Assembly (NCBI GenBank): GCA_023436745.1
Contig: JAEZHZ010000326.1
Span: 1-6,683, forward strand
DNA from: Pseudomonadota bacterium
GTDB taxonomy: Bacteria > Pseudomonadota > Alphaproteobacteria > Rhizobiales > Devosiaceae
DNA length: 6,683 nt
Direction: 5' to 3'
Shown here: one piece after another, positions 1 to 6,146 of the stretch
How the letters are laid out: every line of letters starts with the position of its first letter
How positions within the stretch are numbered: the stretch's first letter is position 1
The notes under the pieces: model-generated
The model's input: only the letters and a program-made list of their open reading frames with translations
The model's database searches: none
Told to the model about the DNA's origin: nothing
Made by a program: the position numbers and the translations under genes

Positions 1-2056
1 CCGCCAGGGTCTCGGAGATCTCTCCGGCCCGCGAGGCAAGGGTGTCGGAAATCTCGCCGGTATGCAGGGTGAGTGTCTCGGAGATCTCGCTGCTGCGCGA
101 CGACAGCGTGTCGGCGAGCATGCCGGCGCGGCTGGTGAGCAGCTCGTCGAGGGCGTGCGTGCGGTTGTCGAGCGTCTCGTCGATCAGGCTGGTGTGGCTC
201 TCGAGCGAGGCCGCCAGTTCGCGCGAGCGGTTGGCGAGGTTGTCGCTCACGCTCTGGGTGCGCGCGGCCAGCACGTCGCTCATCTCGCGGGTGCGCTGGC
301 TCAGGATATCGTCGAAGCGACCGGATTCCTGGTTCAGCGCCATCTCGAGCACGTTGGCGCGGGCGGCAAAGGTGGTGCCCTGTTCTTCGAGGCGCTGCAC
401 CAGCTGCTCGCCCTTGTCGCCGATCACGCCGTCGAGGGTGTGCAGGCGCGTGTCGAGGATGTTGGCGATCTCGGTCAGCCGGGCATCGAACTGCGACAGC
501 GCATCCTGGCCTGCCGAAGACAGGGTGATGCGGGCGCGATCCGAGGTTTCGTCCAGCGCGCCGTTGATCTCGATGACGGCCGACTGCAGGCGGCTGTCGA
601 GAGCGTTGAGCTGGATCGACACGGATTCGTCGATCTGGCGGCCAAAGGCACCCAGGAGCCGTTCGGCGTCGCGCGACCGGTTGGTGATGTCCTCGACGAC
701 GCGCTGGCCGATGTGGTCCAGGCCGCTGGTGACTTCCTCGCCGCGCTGGCGCAGCTGTTCGAGCAGGGAGCCGCCGCCTTCGGTCAGGAGGCTTGCGATG
801 GTGCTGGTGCGCTCGTCGAGCGTGTGGGCCAGCTGGCCGGTGGTGCTGTCCAGCAGGCCCGCGAACGCGGCCGTGCGCTGCTCGAAGTTGCCCGACATCG
901 CCATCGTCTGTTCTTCGATGCGGCGGGCGCGCTCCTCGATGGCTCCGGTGACGGCGCTGCCCTGTGCATCCAGCGCCTCGGTGAGGGACCGTATGCGGGA
1001 TTCGACGTCCCCGGTGATGCGGCCGGCGCTCTCGTCGAGCGTCTGCTGCAGCACGGCCGTGTGGTCGCCGAATGTCAGCGCCAGGCGCGTCGTGCTCTCG
1101 TCGAGAGCCGAGACCACGTCGCTGGTGCGGTTGTCCACCAGCTGCACGAAGGCGTCGGTGCGTTCCGCGAATGCGCCGGTCAGGGTGTTGCCGGCGGTTG
1201 CGAGGGCGCGCGTCAGGTTGCCGCCGCTCTCCACGATGGTGCCGGAGATGCGCTGGCTGATCATGTCGAGGTCGAACACCAGCCCGGTATGGCTCTCGGT
1301 GATGGCCTCGCGCACGCGCTCGGTGTTGGTCAGCACGCTTTCGCGCTGGTTGGCGAGTTCCGCGATCAGCGCCCGCATGCGGGATTCGTTGTCGGAATAG
1401 GTGCGCTCGAGTGCGGTGACCTCGTTGTGGATCATCACCTCGAGTTCGCCGGCGCGGGAGAGGGCGCGTTCGAGCCCGTCGCCGAGGGCGTTCACTTCGC
1501 GCCGCACGGCCTGACCCACCGAGGCCACCTTGTCGGCGGCGGTGACCTCCGGCTCGGCGAGGCGGATGGCGGCCTGGGTGATCGAGGATGCGGCGTTGCG
1601 CAGGTCCTGGGCGCGGCGGAAGAGCGTCGCCACGGCGAAGAACGCCGCGACCGGCAGGAACATGATCGCGACCAGCGCGATGAAGTCGATGGTCCCCATG
1701 AACTGGCCGAGATTGGCCAGGTCGCTGCCGTAGCGCATGTACGCGCCGGCGCCCGAAACCAGCACCCACACCACGGAAAGCGCGAGCGCGATCCAGGTCG
1801 GTGCGGACGACGAACGATTCTGCAGGTTGTACAGGATGCGCGAAGTGGGGAAGCGGTCGTCATTGGCGACCACGCCCGCCTGCTGGGCGATCTTGTCGGC
1901 TGCGCGCAGCCGTTCCGAACGTTGTGGTTCGTTCTGCCGCTTCTCGTTCTGCGCCGGGCTGGGCTCGATGTTGAACACCGATTCCTTGAGGGCGTCCTCG
2001 ACGGCGGAAAAGGCCAACGCGGCGGGATCGTTCGTGGGGGTCGGGTTCTTCGCCAT
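1..2056 (-). CDS. Giant membrane-anchored hendecad-repeat protein, growth-pole-ring (GPR)/TipN-like, 3' end outside window
   Basis: The frame is open from ATG at 2056-2054 to the left edge, giving 685 codons without a stop; the C-terminus is missing. The start is the first ATG of the frame near the divergent intergenic region, with only a weak purine-rich stretch (AAAGAG) close upstream. Residues 1-85 are hydrophilic. Two hydrophobic helices follow at about 87-107 (WIALALSVVWVLV) and 124-146 (FIALVAIMFLPVAAFF), with a 16-residue loop; RR after helix 2 suggests both ends are cytoplasmic. From residue 269 the protein is almost entirely tandem 11-residue repeats, such as EISDTLASRAG, predicted to form a long helical rod. 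Proteins of this build in Hyphomicrobiales are annotated as kinesin-like or apolipoprotein A1/A4/E-domain proteins. They include the roughly 2,100-residue GROWTH POLE RING protein of Agrobacterium, needed for polar growth and related to Caulobacter TipN. The GPR assignment rests on architecture, not alignment. A generic coiled-coil membrane protein or a chemoreceptor-like protein is the alternative; no HAMP or receptor signalling hairpin is visible. Confidence 0.8.
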   Translation of the reverse strand, partial: MAKNPTPTNDPAALAFSAVEDALKESVFNIEPSPAQNEKRQNEPQRSERLRAADKIAQQAGVVANDDRFPTSRILYNLQNRSSSAPTWIALALSVVWVLVSGAGAYMRYGSDLANLGQFMGTIDFIALVAIMFLPVAAFFAVATLFRRAQDLRNAASSITQAAIRLAEPEVTAADKVASVGQAVRREVNALGDGLERALSRAGELEVMIHNEVTALERTYSDNESRMRALIAELANQRESVLTNTERVREAITESHTGLVFDLDMISQRISGTIVESGGNLTRALATAGNTLTGAFAERTDAFVQLVDNRTSDVVSALDESTTRLALTFGDHTAVLQQTLDESAGRITGDVESRIRSLTEALDAQGSAVTGAIEERARRIEEQTMAMSGNFEQRTAAFAGLLDSTTGQLAHTLDERTSTIASLLTEGGGSLLEQLRQRGEEVTSGLDHIGQRVVEDITNRSRDAERLLGAFGRQIDESVSIQLNALDSRLQSAVIEINGALDETSDRARITLSSAGQDALSQFDARLTEIANILDTRLHTLDGVIGDKGEQLVQRLEEQGTTFAARANVLEMALNQESGRFDDILSQRTREMSDVLAARTQSVSDNLANRSRELAASLESHTSLIDETLDNRTHALDELLTSRAGMLADTLSSRSSEISETLTLHTGEISDTLASRAGEISETLA
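2..1252 (-). repeat. Tandem 11-residue (hendecad) protein repeats within the GPR-like gene
   Basis: Residues 269-685 of the minus-strand protein divide into 36 consecutive 11-residue units plus a partial one at the edge. Only two 7-residue insertions break the register: NFEQRTA (390-396) and TFAARAN (562-568). A typical unit has hydrophobic residues at positions 2 and 6, acid or Ser/Thr at 4-5, and often Arg-Thr/Ser/Ala near 9-10, as in LIDETLDNRTH, ALDELLTSRAG and EISETLTLHTG. Units nearest the left edge are the most alike and still show 33-bp periodicity in DNA: a 13-bp sequence TCTCGGAGATCTC at 10-22 recurs at 76-88, with a near copy at 43-55. Hendecads favour straight or slightly right-handed coiled coils, as in apolipoprotein-type repeats. 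Confidence 0.88.
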
Positions 2057-2117
2057 ACTCTTTACAACTCTCGCGTCGGCTCTTCTGCTGGGCGGACTTG
2101 AGGCGTTGGTGTCACAC

Positions 2118-2137
2118 GGCACCCCTTGCGGGGAGCC
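2118..2137 (-). other. GC-rich hairpin in the leader of the GPR-like gene
   Basis: GGC-A-CCCC-TTGC-GGGG-A-GCC can fold into a 3+4 bp stem with an A/A mismatch and a TTGC loop. It lies about 60-80 bases upstream of the minus-strand ATG, so probably in the 5' leader transcript. No T-run follows on either strand, so it is not an obvious terminator. Confidence 0.3.
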
Positions 2138-2237
2138 CCATCAACCACAGGCAATTCGATGCAAATGCCCCGCATCGTCCTGCAACCCTCGCCGCCGCGC
2201 GCTGGCTCAGGTCGCATCCTTACATTCAATTTTATGC

Positions 2238-2251
2238 AAACCGAACGGTTT
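2238..2251. repeat. Inverted repeat AAACCG-AA-CGGTTT
   Basis: A perfect 6-bp inverted repeat with a 2-bp centre, two bases from the candidate CtrA box. Its size and symmetry fit an operator for a dimeric repressor. It would sit between the possible -35 and -10 of the minus-strand promoter. The bound protein is unknown. Confidence 0.4.
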
Positions 2252-2252
2252 C

Positions 2253-2267
2253 TTACCCAAAGGTTAA
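2253..2267. promoter_or_regulatory. Candidate CtrA-binding box (TTAC-N7-TTAA)
   Basis: The sequence TTAC-CCAAAGG-TTAA matches the alphaproteobacterial CtrA consensus TTAA-N7-TTAA at 7 of 8 defined bases with the right spacing. It lies in the AT-rich part of the divergent intergenic region. It is close to the -35 position of a possible minus-strand promoter (CATAAA at 2236-2231) and just upstream of a possible plus-strand -35 (TTTGTC, 2269-2274). CtrA boxes typically overlap -35 elements of cell-cycle promoters. The motif is short and could arise by chance, so this is a moderate call. Confidence 0.4.
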
Positions 2268-2332
2268 TTTTGTCTGGGGAAGTCTCGTGCCATAACGATG
2301 GGCAAACCAAGGCAAAGATGTGGCTTAAGAGG

Positions 2333-2362
2333 CTGTTCACGGCTGCCGGGTAGCGTGAACAG
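2333..2362. repeat. 9-12-9 perfect inverted repeat upstream of the Hpt gene
   Basis: The arms CTGTTCACG (2333-2341) and CGTGAACAG (2354-2362) are perfect reverse complements separated by 12 bases. The element ends 51 bases before the Hpt start codon. It could be a two-site operator or a hairpin in the 5' leader of the Hpt mRNA. No T-run follows, so an intrinsic terminator is unlikely. Confidence 0.55.
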
Positions 2363-2413
2363 GTGCGGCATGCCCACCGTTGGGGCGCGTAGCCGTCAGT
2401 TTCGAGGCTTGTC

Positions 2414-2806
2414 ATGCGTTCCGTGTCTTCCGCCGCCGAAAACCTGGACTCCGTTCATCTTCGCCGGGATGCGCGGCCCATCGACCTCGTGCACCTCGCC
2501 AAGCAGTGCCTGGGCGACGAGCATCTGGAGTACGAGATTCTCCGGCTGTTCGATGCGACCATCGTCGCCTACCACGAGCGCGTGGCGCACGCGCCGGGTC
2601 CGGAAGACCTGGCGCTGGCGCTTCATTCCATGCGGAGCGCGGCGACCGGGGTCGGTGCCTGGACCATCGTCGATCTGGCCGCGACGGCCGAGGCCGACAT
2701 GCGCGAGGGCCGGTCGCTTCAGGCCGAGCAGCTTGCCGATATCGCCATGGCTGTGGAAGAGGTCCGCGGGTTCATCGCCGACATGCTGAGCAACGAGCCG
2801 CTGTGA
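2414..2806 (+). CDS. Orphan Hpt-domain histidine phosphotransfer protein
   Basis: This 130-residue protein fits a single four-helix Hpt domain, which passes a phosphoryl group between response-regulator receiver domains in a phosphorelay. The signature is at residues 70-82: LHSMRSAATGVGA, resembling the family pattern HxLKGxAxxxGA, with His71 as the likely phosphorylation site. The usual Lys at +3 is Arg and the Gly at +4 is Ser; the small residues and GxGA turn are kept. The following helix, IVDLAATAEADMREG, fits the conserved acidic helix of the family. There is no signal peptide or membrane segment, so it is cytosolic. ATG 2414 is preceded by GAGG at 2404-2407 with 6-base spacing. No kinase or receiver gene lies in the window, so its partners are unknown. 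It is divergent from the GPR-like gene. It is too short for the dimeric ChpT type. Confidence 0.8.
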   Translation: MRSVSSAAENLDSVHLRRDARPIDLVHLAKQCLGDEHLEYEILRLFDATIVAYHERVAHAPGPEDLALALHSMRSAATGVGAWTIVDLAATAEADMREGRSLQAEQLADIAMAVEEVRGFIADMLSNEPL

Positions 2807-2825
2807 GGTGGTCGCGGGGTGTTGT

Positions 2826-2854
2826 TTGACCCCTCCCTTGCCATCACCTATAGA
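2826..2854 (+). promoter_or_regulatory. Sigma70-type promoter for prfC
   Basis: TTGACC (2826-2831) and TATAGA (2849-2854) are separated by exactly 17 bases, giving a near-consensus housekeeping promoter. Transcription would start near 2861, leaving a leader of about 53 bases before the prfC ATG. It lies entirely in the 107-bp gap after the Hpt gene, so prfC is probably transcribed independently of it. Confidence 0.65.
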
Positions 2855-2913
2855 GCGCCGATATCAGCACGTGCGCCCACCCGCATGCGACGCTCCCCTG
2901 GCCAGAACATCCC

Positions 2914-4518
2914 ATGACCATGCTTTCCCCGGCAGCCGAGGCGCCGCCTCGTGCCGCCCTTGAACCGTTCCGTACCCGCCGGACCTTTGCGATCATCTCG
3001 CACCCGGACGCCGGTAAGACGACGCTGACCGAGCGTCTGCTCGCCGCTGCCGGCGCGATCCAGTCGGCCGGCGCGGTCCGCGGCAAGGCCGGGCAGCGCT
3101 CCACCCGCTCCGACTGGATGGAGATGGAACAGCAGCGCGGCATCTCCATCACCTCGTCGGTGATGACGTTCGAATATGACGGGCTGACCCTCAACCTTCT
3201 CGATACCCCCGGCCACTCCGACTTCTCGGAAGACACCTATCGCACGCTGACTGCCGTGGACGCCGCCATCATGGTGATCGATGCGGCCAAGGGCATCGAG
3301 TCACAGACCCTGAAGCTGTTCGAGGTCTGCCGGCTGCGTGACATCCCGATCATCACCTTCATCAACAAGGTGGACCGCGAGGGCCTGTCGCCCCTCGAAC
3401 TGATCGACGAGATCCAGGACAAGCTGGCCCTCGATCTCACCCCTGTATTGTGGCCGATCGGGCAGGGCGTCGATTTCGGCGGCTATATCGACCTGCTGGA
3501 AAAGCGCGTCGTGACCCCCCAGGGCAAAACGCTGGCGGAGTACGACCAGCTCGAGGACCTGCTGGACGTCGACGACCTCGTCGACAACCCGGTTTTCATG
3601 ACTGCGCTCGAAACGCTCGAGATGGCCCAGGCCATGCTGCCGACCTTCGACCTCGACACCTTCCACAAGGGCCATCTGAGCCCGGTGCTGTTCGGCTCTG
3701 CCCTCAAGGGCGTCTCTGTCGCCGAACTCCTGCGCACGCTGGGTGACTGGGGCCCGGAGCCGCGCCCGCAGCCGGCCCTGCCGGCACCGATCGACCCGGC
3801 GGACCGCAAGGTCACCGGCTTCGTGTTCAAGGTGCAGGCGAACATGGACGCCAACCACCGCGACCGCATCGCCTTCGTGCGGCTCTGCTCGGGCAAGTTC
3901 GAGCGCGGCATGCGCCTCAGGAACGTGCGCTCCGGCAAGGACATGGCGGTGTCCAACCCGATGTTCTTCTTCGGCAACAACCGCGAGCTCGCCGAAGAAG
4001 CGGTCGCGGGCGACATTGTCGGCATCCCCAATCACGGGACCCTGTCGGTGGGCGATACCCTTACGGAAGGTGCCGCCATCAACGTCACCGGCATTCCGAA
4101 CTTCGCCCCCGAAATCATCCGCCGCGTTCGCCTCACGGATCACATGAAGAGCAAGCAGATGGCGAAGGCTCTCACCGACCTGTCGGAGGAGGGCGTGACC
4201 CAGGTGTTCCGCCGCATGGTCGGTGCCGACTGGATCGTCGGCGTCGTCGGCCAGCTGCAGCTCGAGGTGCTGAGCTCTCGCGTCGCCAAGGAATACGGCG
4301 TGCCGATCGACTTCGAGAGCATCGGCTTCGAGGTCGCCCGCTGGGTGGAGAGCGACGATCCCGAAGAGCTCAAGCGCTTCATCACCGCCCAGAAGATGAA
4401 CATGGCCGAGGACCGCAGCGGCGCGCCCGTGTTCCTCGCCCAGAACCAGTGGTGGGCCGACCGCGCCCGGCAGGACTGGCCGAAGCTGCGCTTCCTCACC
4501 ACCAAGGAACGGCATTGA
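2914..4518 (+). CDS. prfC: Peptide chain release factor 3 (RF3), translational GTPase
   Basis: RF3 is a cytosolic GTPase that recycles the class I release factors RF1 and RF2 from the ribosome after peptide release. The 534-residue product is close to the 529 of E. coli RF3. The GTPase motifs are all present: P-loop SHPDAGKTT (29-37), switch I region SDWMEMEQQRGISITSSV (66-83), DTPGH (97-101), NKVD (151-154) and GSALK (261-265). They are followed by the beta-barrel domain II and the RF3 C-terminal domain, ending in RFLTTKERH. SDWMEME and FSEDTYRTLTAVD separate RF3 from EF-G. The ATG at 2914 gives MTMLSP; a second ATG at 2920 would give MLSP, and neither has a strong Shine-Dalgarno sequence. 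A good promoter lies upstream, and the stop codon overlaps the start of the methyltransferase gene. The gene looks intact. Confidence 0.97.
   Translation: MTMLSPAAEAPPRAALEPFRTRRTFAIISHPDAGKTTLTERLLAAAGAIQSAGAVRGKAGQRSTRSDWMEMEQQRGISITSSVMTFEYDGLTLNLLDTPGHSDFSEDTYRTLTAVDAAIMVIDAAKGIESQTLKLFEVCRLRDIPIITFINKVDREGLSPLELIDEIQDKLALDLTPVLWPIGQGVDFGGYIDLLEKRVVTPQGKTLAEYDQLEDLLDVDDLVDNPVFMTALETLEMAQAMLPTFDLDTFHKGHLSPVLFGSALKGVSVAELLRTLGDWGPEPRPQPALPAPIDPADRKVTGFVFKVQANMDANHRDRIAFVRLCSGKFERGMRLRNVRSGKDMAVSNPMFFFGNNRELAEEAVAGDIVGIPNHGTLSVGDTLTEGAAINVTGIPNFAPEIIRRVRLTDHMKSKQMAKALTDLSEEGVTQVFRRMVGADWIVGVVGQLQLEVLSSRVAKEYGVPIDFESIGFEVARWVESDDPEELKRFITAQKMNMAEDRSGAPVFLAQNQWWADRARQDWPKLRFLTTKERH
4504..4518 (+). 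promoter_or_regulatory. Ribosome binding site and TTG start overlapping the prfC stop (translational coupling)
   Basis: AAGGAA at 4504-4509 lies 5 bases before TTG at 4515-4517, and that TTG overlaps the prfC TGA at 4516-4518. This is the classic arrangement for coupled translation with a TTG start. The only in-frame ATG upstream, at 4449, would place 22 extra residues inside prfC and would encode a Pro/Arg/Ala-rich extension that looks like a frame shadow. The TTG is therefore preferred. Confidence 0.75.
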
Positions 4519-5687
4519 CCTCCCCGCGCATCGAGGAGTTCGTCGATGCGGCCGTGTCCGCCTTCACGGACGGCTCGCTCGTGCGCCTCAAGCTCGGTGG
4601 CTACCACGGGTCCGAGCCTGACCTTAAGTCGGTCGAAGTGCGCCGGATCGTGGTCAAGGGCCAGGATCTGGTCTCGCTGACCTACCACTACAAGACGCGC
4701 GACATCATCAAGAACGTGGAGCTCGAGTACGCGGCGGAACAGTTGCGCGCCCGCCTCGCCGATGCCTTCCGCAGCGCGCACCTTGCCACAACGAGCTTCG
4801 ATCTCACCTTCGAGCGCAATGGCAGCAAGATCCGGCTGAAGCGCACCGACGCCTCCCGCGAGGCGCCCGGTGCCAGCCATGATCGTGCGAAGGCCCGCGC
4901 CGTTCCGGCTGCGGCCAAGCCCTGGCAGATCGGCCTCGGCCTTACCGATCCACAGGGCAACGTCCGCAAGGACGCACAGGATAAATTCCGCCAGATCAAC
5001 AGGATGGTCGAGATCTTTGCGCCCCTGATTCAGGCGCTGCCCGACAATCCCCGGATCGTCGACATGGGCGCCGGCAAGGGCTACCTCGACTTCGCCCTAG
5101 CCGACTGGCTGGCGGGGCAGGGCCGCAAGGCCCAGATCGTCGGGGTGGAACTGCGCCCGCAGCTGGTGGCCGACGGCAACGCGCTCTCCCGATCCTCGGG
5201 GCTTGAGGGCCTCAGCTTCGTGCCCGGCAGCATCCTCGACTATGACGCCAGCGGCGCCGATGCCGTGATCGCGCTTCATGCCTGCGACACCGCGACGGAC
5301 GACGCCATCTACCGGGGCATCGCCGCCGGCGCCCGTCTGATCGCCGTTGCCCCGTGCTGCCACAAGCAGGTGAGGCGCGAGATGGAACGCGGCACGGCTG
5401 CCGATCCGCTTTCGCCCCTTCTGCGCCATGGCGTCTTCCGCGAGCGGCAGGCCGAGATGCTGACCGACACCCTGCGGGCCCTGCTGCTCGAGCGCCACGG
5501 CTACAAGACGCGGGTGTTCGAGTTCGTCTCCGATGCGCATACACCCAAGAACAACCTGATCGTCGCCGAGCGGGACGCGCGGGCCGGCAAGGACGCCGAC
5601 GCACAGATCGCCGCCCTCAAGTCCATGTTCGGAATCGGCGAGCACTACCTGGAGCGGCTGCTCGCGACGGTCGCGGTCGCTCCCTAG
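4515..5687 (+). CDS. Class I SAM-dependent methyltransferase, Methyltransf_32 (METTL25/RRNAD1-like) type
   Basis: With the TTG start the product has 390 residues. The C-terminal half is a Rossmann-type methyltransferase. The SAM-binding motif I is IVDMGAGKGYLDFAL (181-195), the acidic motif II is VGVEL (209-213), then HACDTATDDA (255-264) and APCCHKQ (279-285), and late SDAHTPKNNLIVAER (339-353). The combination DxGAGKG, H-x-C-D and CCHK resembles Methyltransf_32 proteins such as eukaryotic METTL25 and RRNAD1. Residues 1-115 form a separate domain rich in strands and basic residues that I do not recognise (LKLGGYHGSEPDL at 26-38); a linker of about 115-137 is rich in Ala, Arg and Lys. The substrate is unknown. 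Coupling to prfC suggests RNA or a translation protein, but this is only inference. There is no signal peptide or membrane segment. Confidence 0.82.
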   Translation: MTSPRIEEFVDAAVSAFTDGSLVRLKLGGYHGSEPDLKSVEVRRIVVKGQDLVSLTYHYKTRDIIKNVELEYAAEQLRARLADAFRSAHLATTSFDLTFERNGSKIRLKRTDASREAPGASHDRAKARAVPAAAKPWQIGLGLTDPQGNVRKDAQDKFRQINRMVEIFAPLIQALPDNPRIVDMGAGKGYLDFALADWLAGQGRKAQIVGVELRPQLVADGNALSRSSGLEGLSFVPGSILDYDASGADAVIALHACDTATDDAIYRGIAAGARLIAVAPCCHKQVRREMERGTAADPLSPLLRHGVFRERQAEMLTDTLRALLLERHGYKTRVFEFVSDAHTPKNNLIVAERDARAGKDADAQIAALKSMFGIGEHYLERLLATVAVAP

Positions 5688-5765
5688 ACTATTCAACGCA
5701 GTGTGAGACGCTGGTGGCGGCGGCGGTCACCACCTATATCCGCCGAAACGCAAGCAAGAGCATTC

Positions 5766-6086
5766 ATGACCAAGATCACCTTCATCGCGCCGGATGGCGA
5801 GCGCATCGAAACGGAAGCGGAGCCCGGTGCCACCGTCATGGAGACGGCCATCATGAACGGCGTGCCCGGCATCGTCGCCGAGTGTGGCGGCGCCTGCACC
5901 TGCGCCACCTGCCATGTCTATGTCGACGATAGCTGGACCGAGACGGTCGGTGGTCCCTCGATGATGGAAGAGGACATGCTGGACTTCGCCTTCGACGTCC
6001 GCCCGCAGAGCCGTCTCTCCTGCCAGATCAAGGTCCGCGAAAACCTCGACGGGCTCGTGGTTCACGTGCCGAGCCGCCAAGGCTAG
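5766..6086 (+). CDS. fdxE: [2Fe-2S] ferredoxin, putidaredoxin/adrenodoxin type (FdVI-like)
   Basis: The 106-residue product is a soluble one-electron carrier. The cluster ligands are Cys40, Cys46, Cys49 and Cys86, in the C-x5-C-x2-C-x36-C pattern of the vertebrate/putidaredoxin class (ECGGACTCATCHVYV at 39-53, RLSCQIKV at 83-90). The extra Cys44 in the cluster loop is, as I recall, also present in Rhodobacter capsulatus ferredoxin VI (fdxE), which this protein resembles along its whole length, including the ending DGLVVHVP. The acidic stretch MMEEDMLDFAFD (66-77) fits the partner-docking helix of this class. ATG 5766 has AAGAG at 5756-5760; earlier in-frame starts would add an Arg-rich extension not seen in the family. 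The redox partner is not in the window. It lies 78 bp after the methyltransferase gene and may be co-transcribed with it or have its own promoter; TATATC at 5735-5740 lacks a matching -35. Confidence 0.93.
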   Translation: MTKITFIAPDGERIETEAEPGATVMETAIMNGVPGIVAECGGACTCATCHVYVDDSWTETVGGPSMMEEDMLDFAFDVRPQSRLSCQIKVRENLDGLVVHVPSRQG

Positions 6087-6098
6087 AGCGAAATTTGC

Positions 6099-6114
6099 GC
6101 GGGCCGCGGTCCGC
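6099..6114 (+). terminator. Possible weak terminator hairpin after the ferredoxin gene
   Basis: GCGGGC-CGCG-GTCCGC forms a 6-bp stem (one G-U pair) with a 4-base loop, 12 bases after the ferredoxin stop. A proper T-run is lacking (CCGGATTCATTTG follows), so it may only stabilise the mRNA end or work together with Rho. Confidence 0.3.
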
Positions 6115-6146
6115 CCGGATTCATTTGCCGATCTTGCTGCCCGCCC

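Larger units (their letters stand above)
2057..2413. promoter_or_regulatory. Divergent intergenic control region between the GPR-like gene and the Hpt gene
   Basis: This 357-bp stretch carries no convincing gene; the short open frames in it have unlikely composition and no good start signals. It should hold both promoters of the divergent pair. The part around 2220-2275 is clearly AT-richer than its surroundings and contains a CtrA-like box and a 6-2-6 inverted repeat. Further right, at 2333-2362, lies a 9-12-9 inverted repeat, and at 2118-2137 a GC-rich hairpin in the leader of the minus-strand gene. Possible -10 elements are weak: CATAAA on the minus strand at 2236-2231 and CATAAC on the plus strand at 2291-2296. 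No strong consensus promoter is seen in either direction, which fits activator-dependent promoters. Confidence 0.6.

Noticed and set aside
62..2101. Long plus-strand open frames (42-1400 and 62-2101) opposite the GPR-like gene
   Set aside because: They are antisense shadows produced by the high GC content and the repeat periodicity. Their translations are low in complexity, rich in Arg/Ser or Ala/Gly/Val, and lack family motifs, while the minus frame has membrane helices and an ordered repeat.
2062..2415. A 117-residue minus-strand frame filling the divergent intergenic region
   Set aside because: It overlaps the regulatory elements, has atypical composition and no Shine-Dalgarno sequence, and shows no domain; it is probably chance.
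4449..4514. ATG at 4449 as start of the methyltransferase
   Set aside because: It lies deep in prfC, adds 22 residues of shadow-like composition, and the TTG at 4515 has a much better ribosome binding site.
3301..4515. A 404-residue minus-strand frame opposite prfC
   Set aside because: prfC is unmistakable on the plus strand, and the opposite frame is a His/Asp/Ala-rich shadow without recognisable motifs.
5713..5733. GGTGG...CCACC as a terminator between the methyltransferase and ferredoxin genes
   Set aside because: The stem is only 5 bp with a long GC-rich loop and no T-run.
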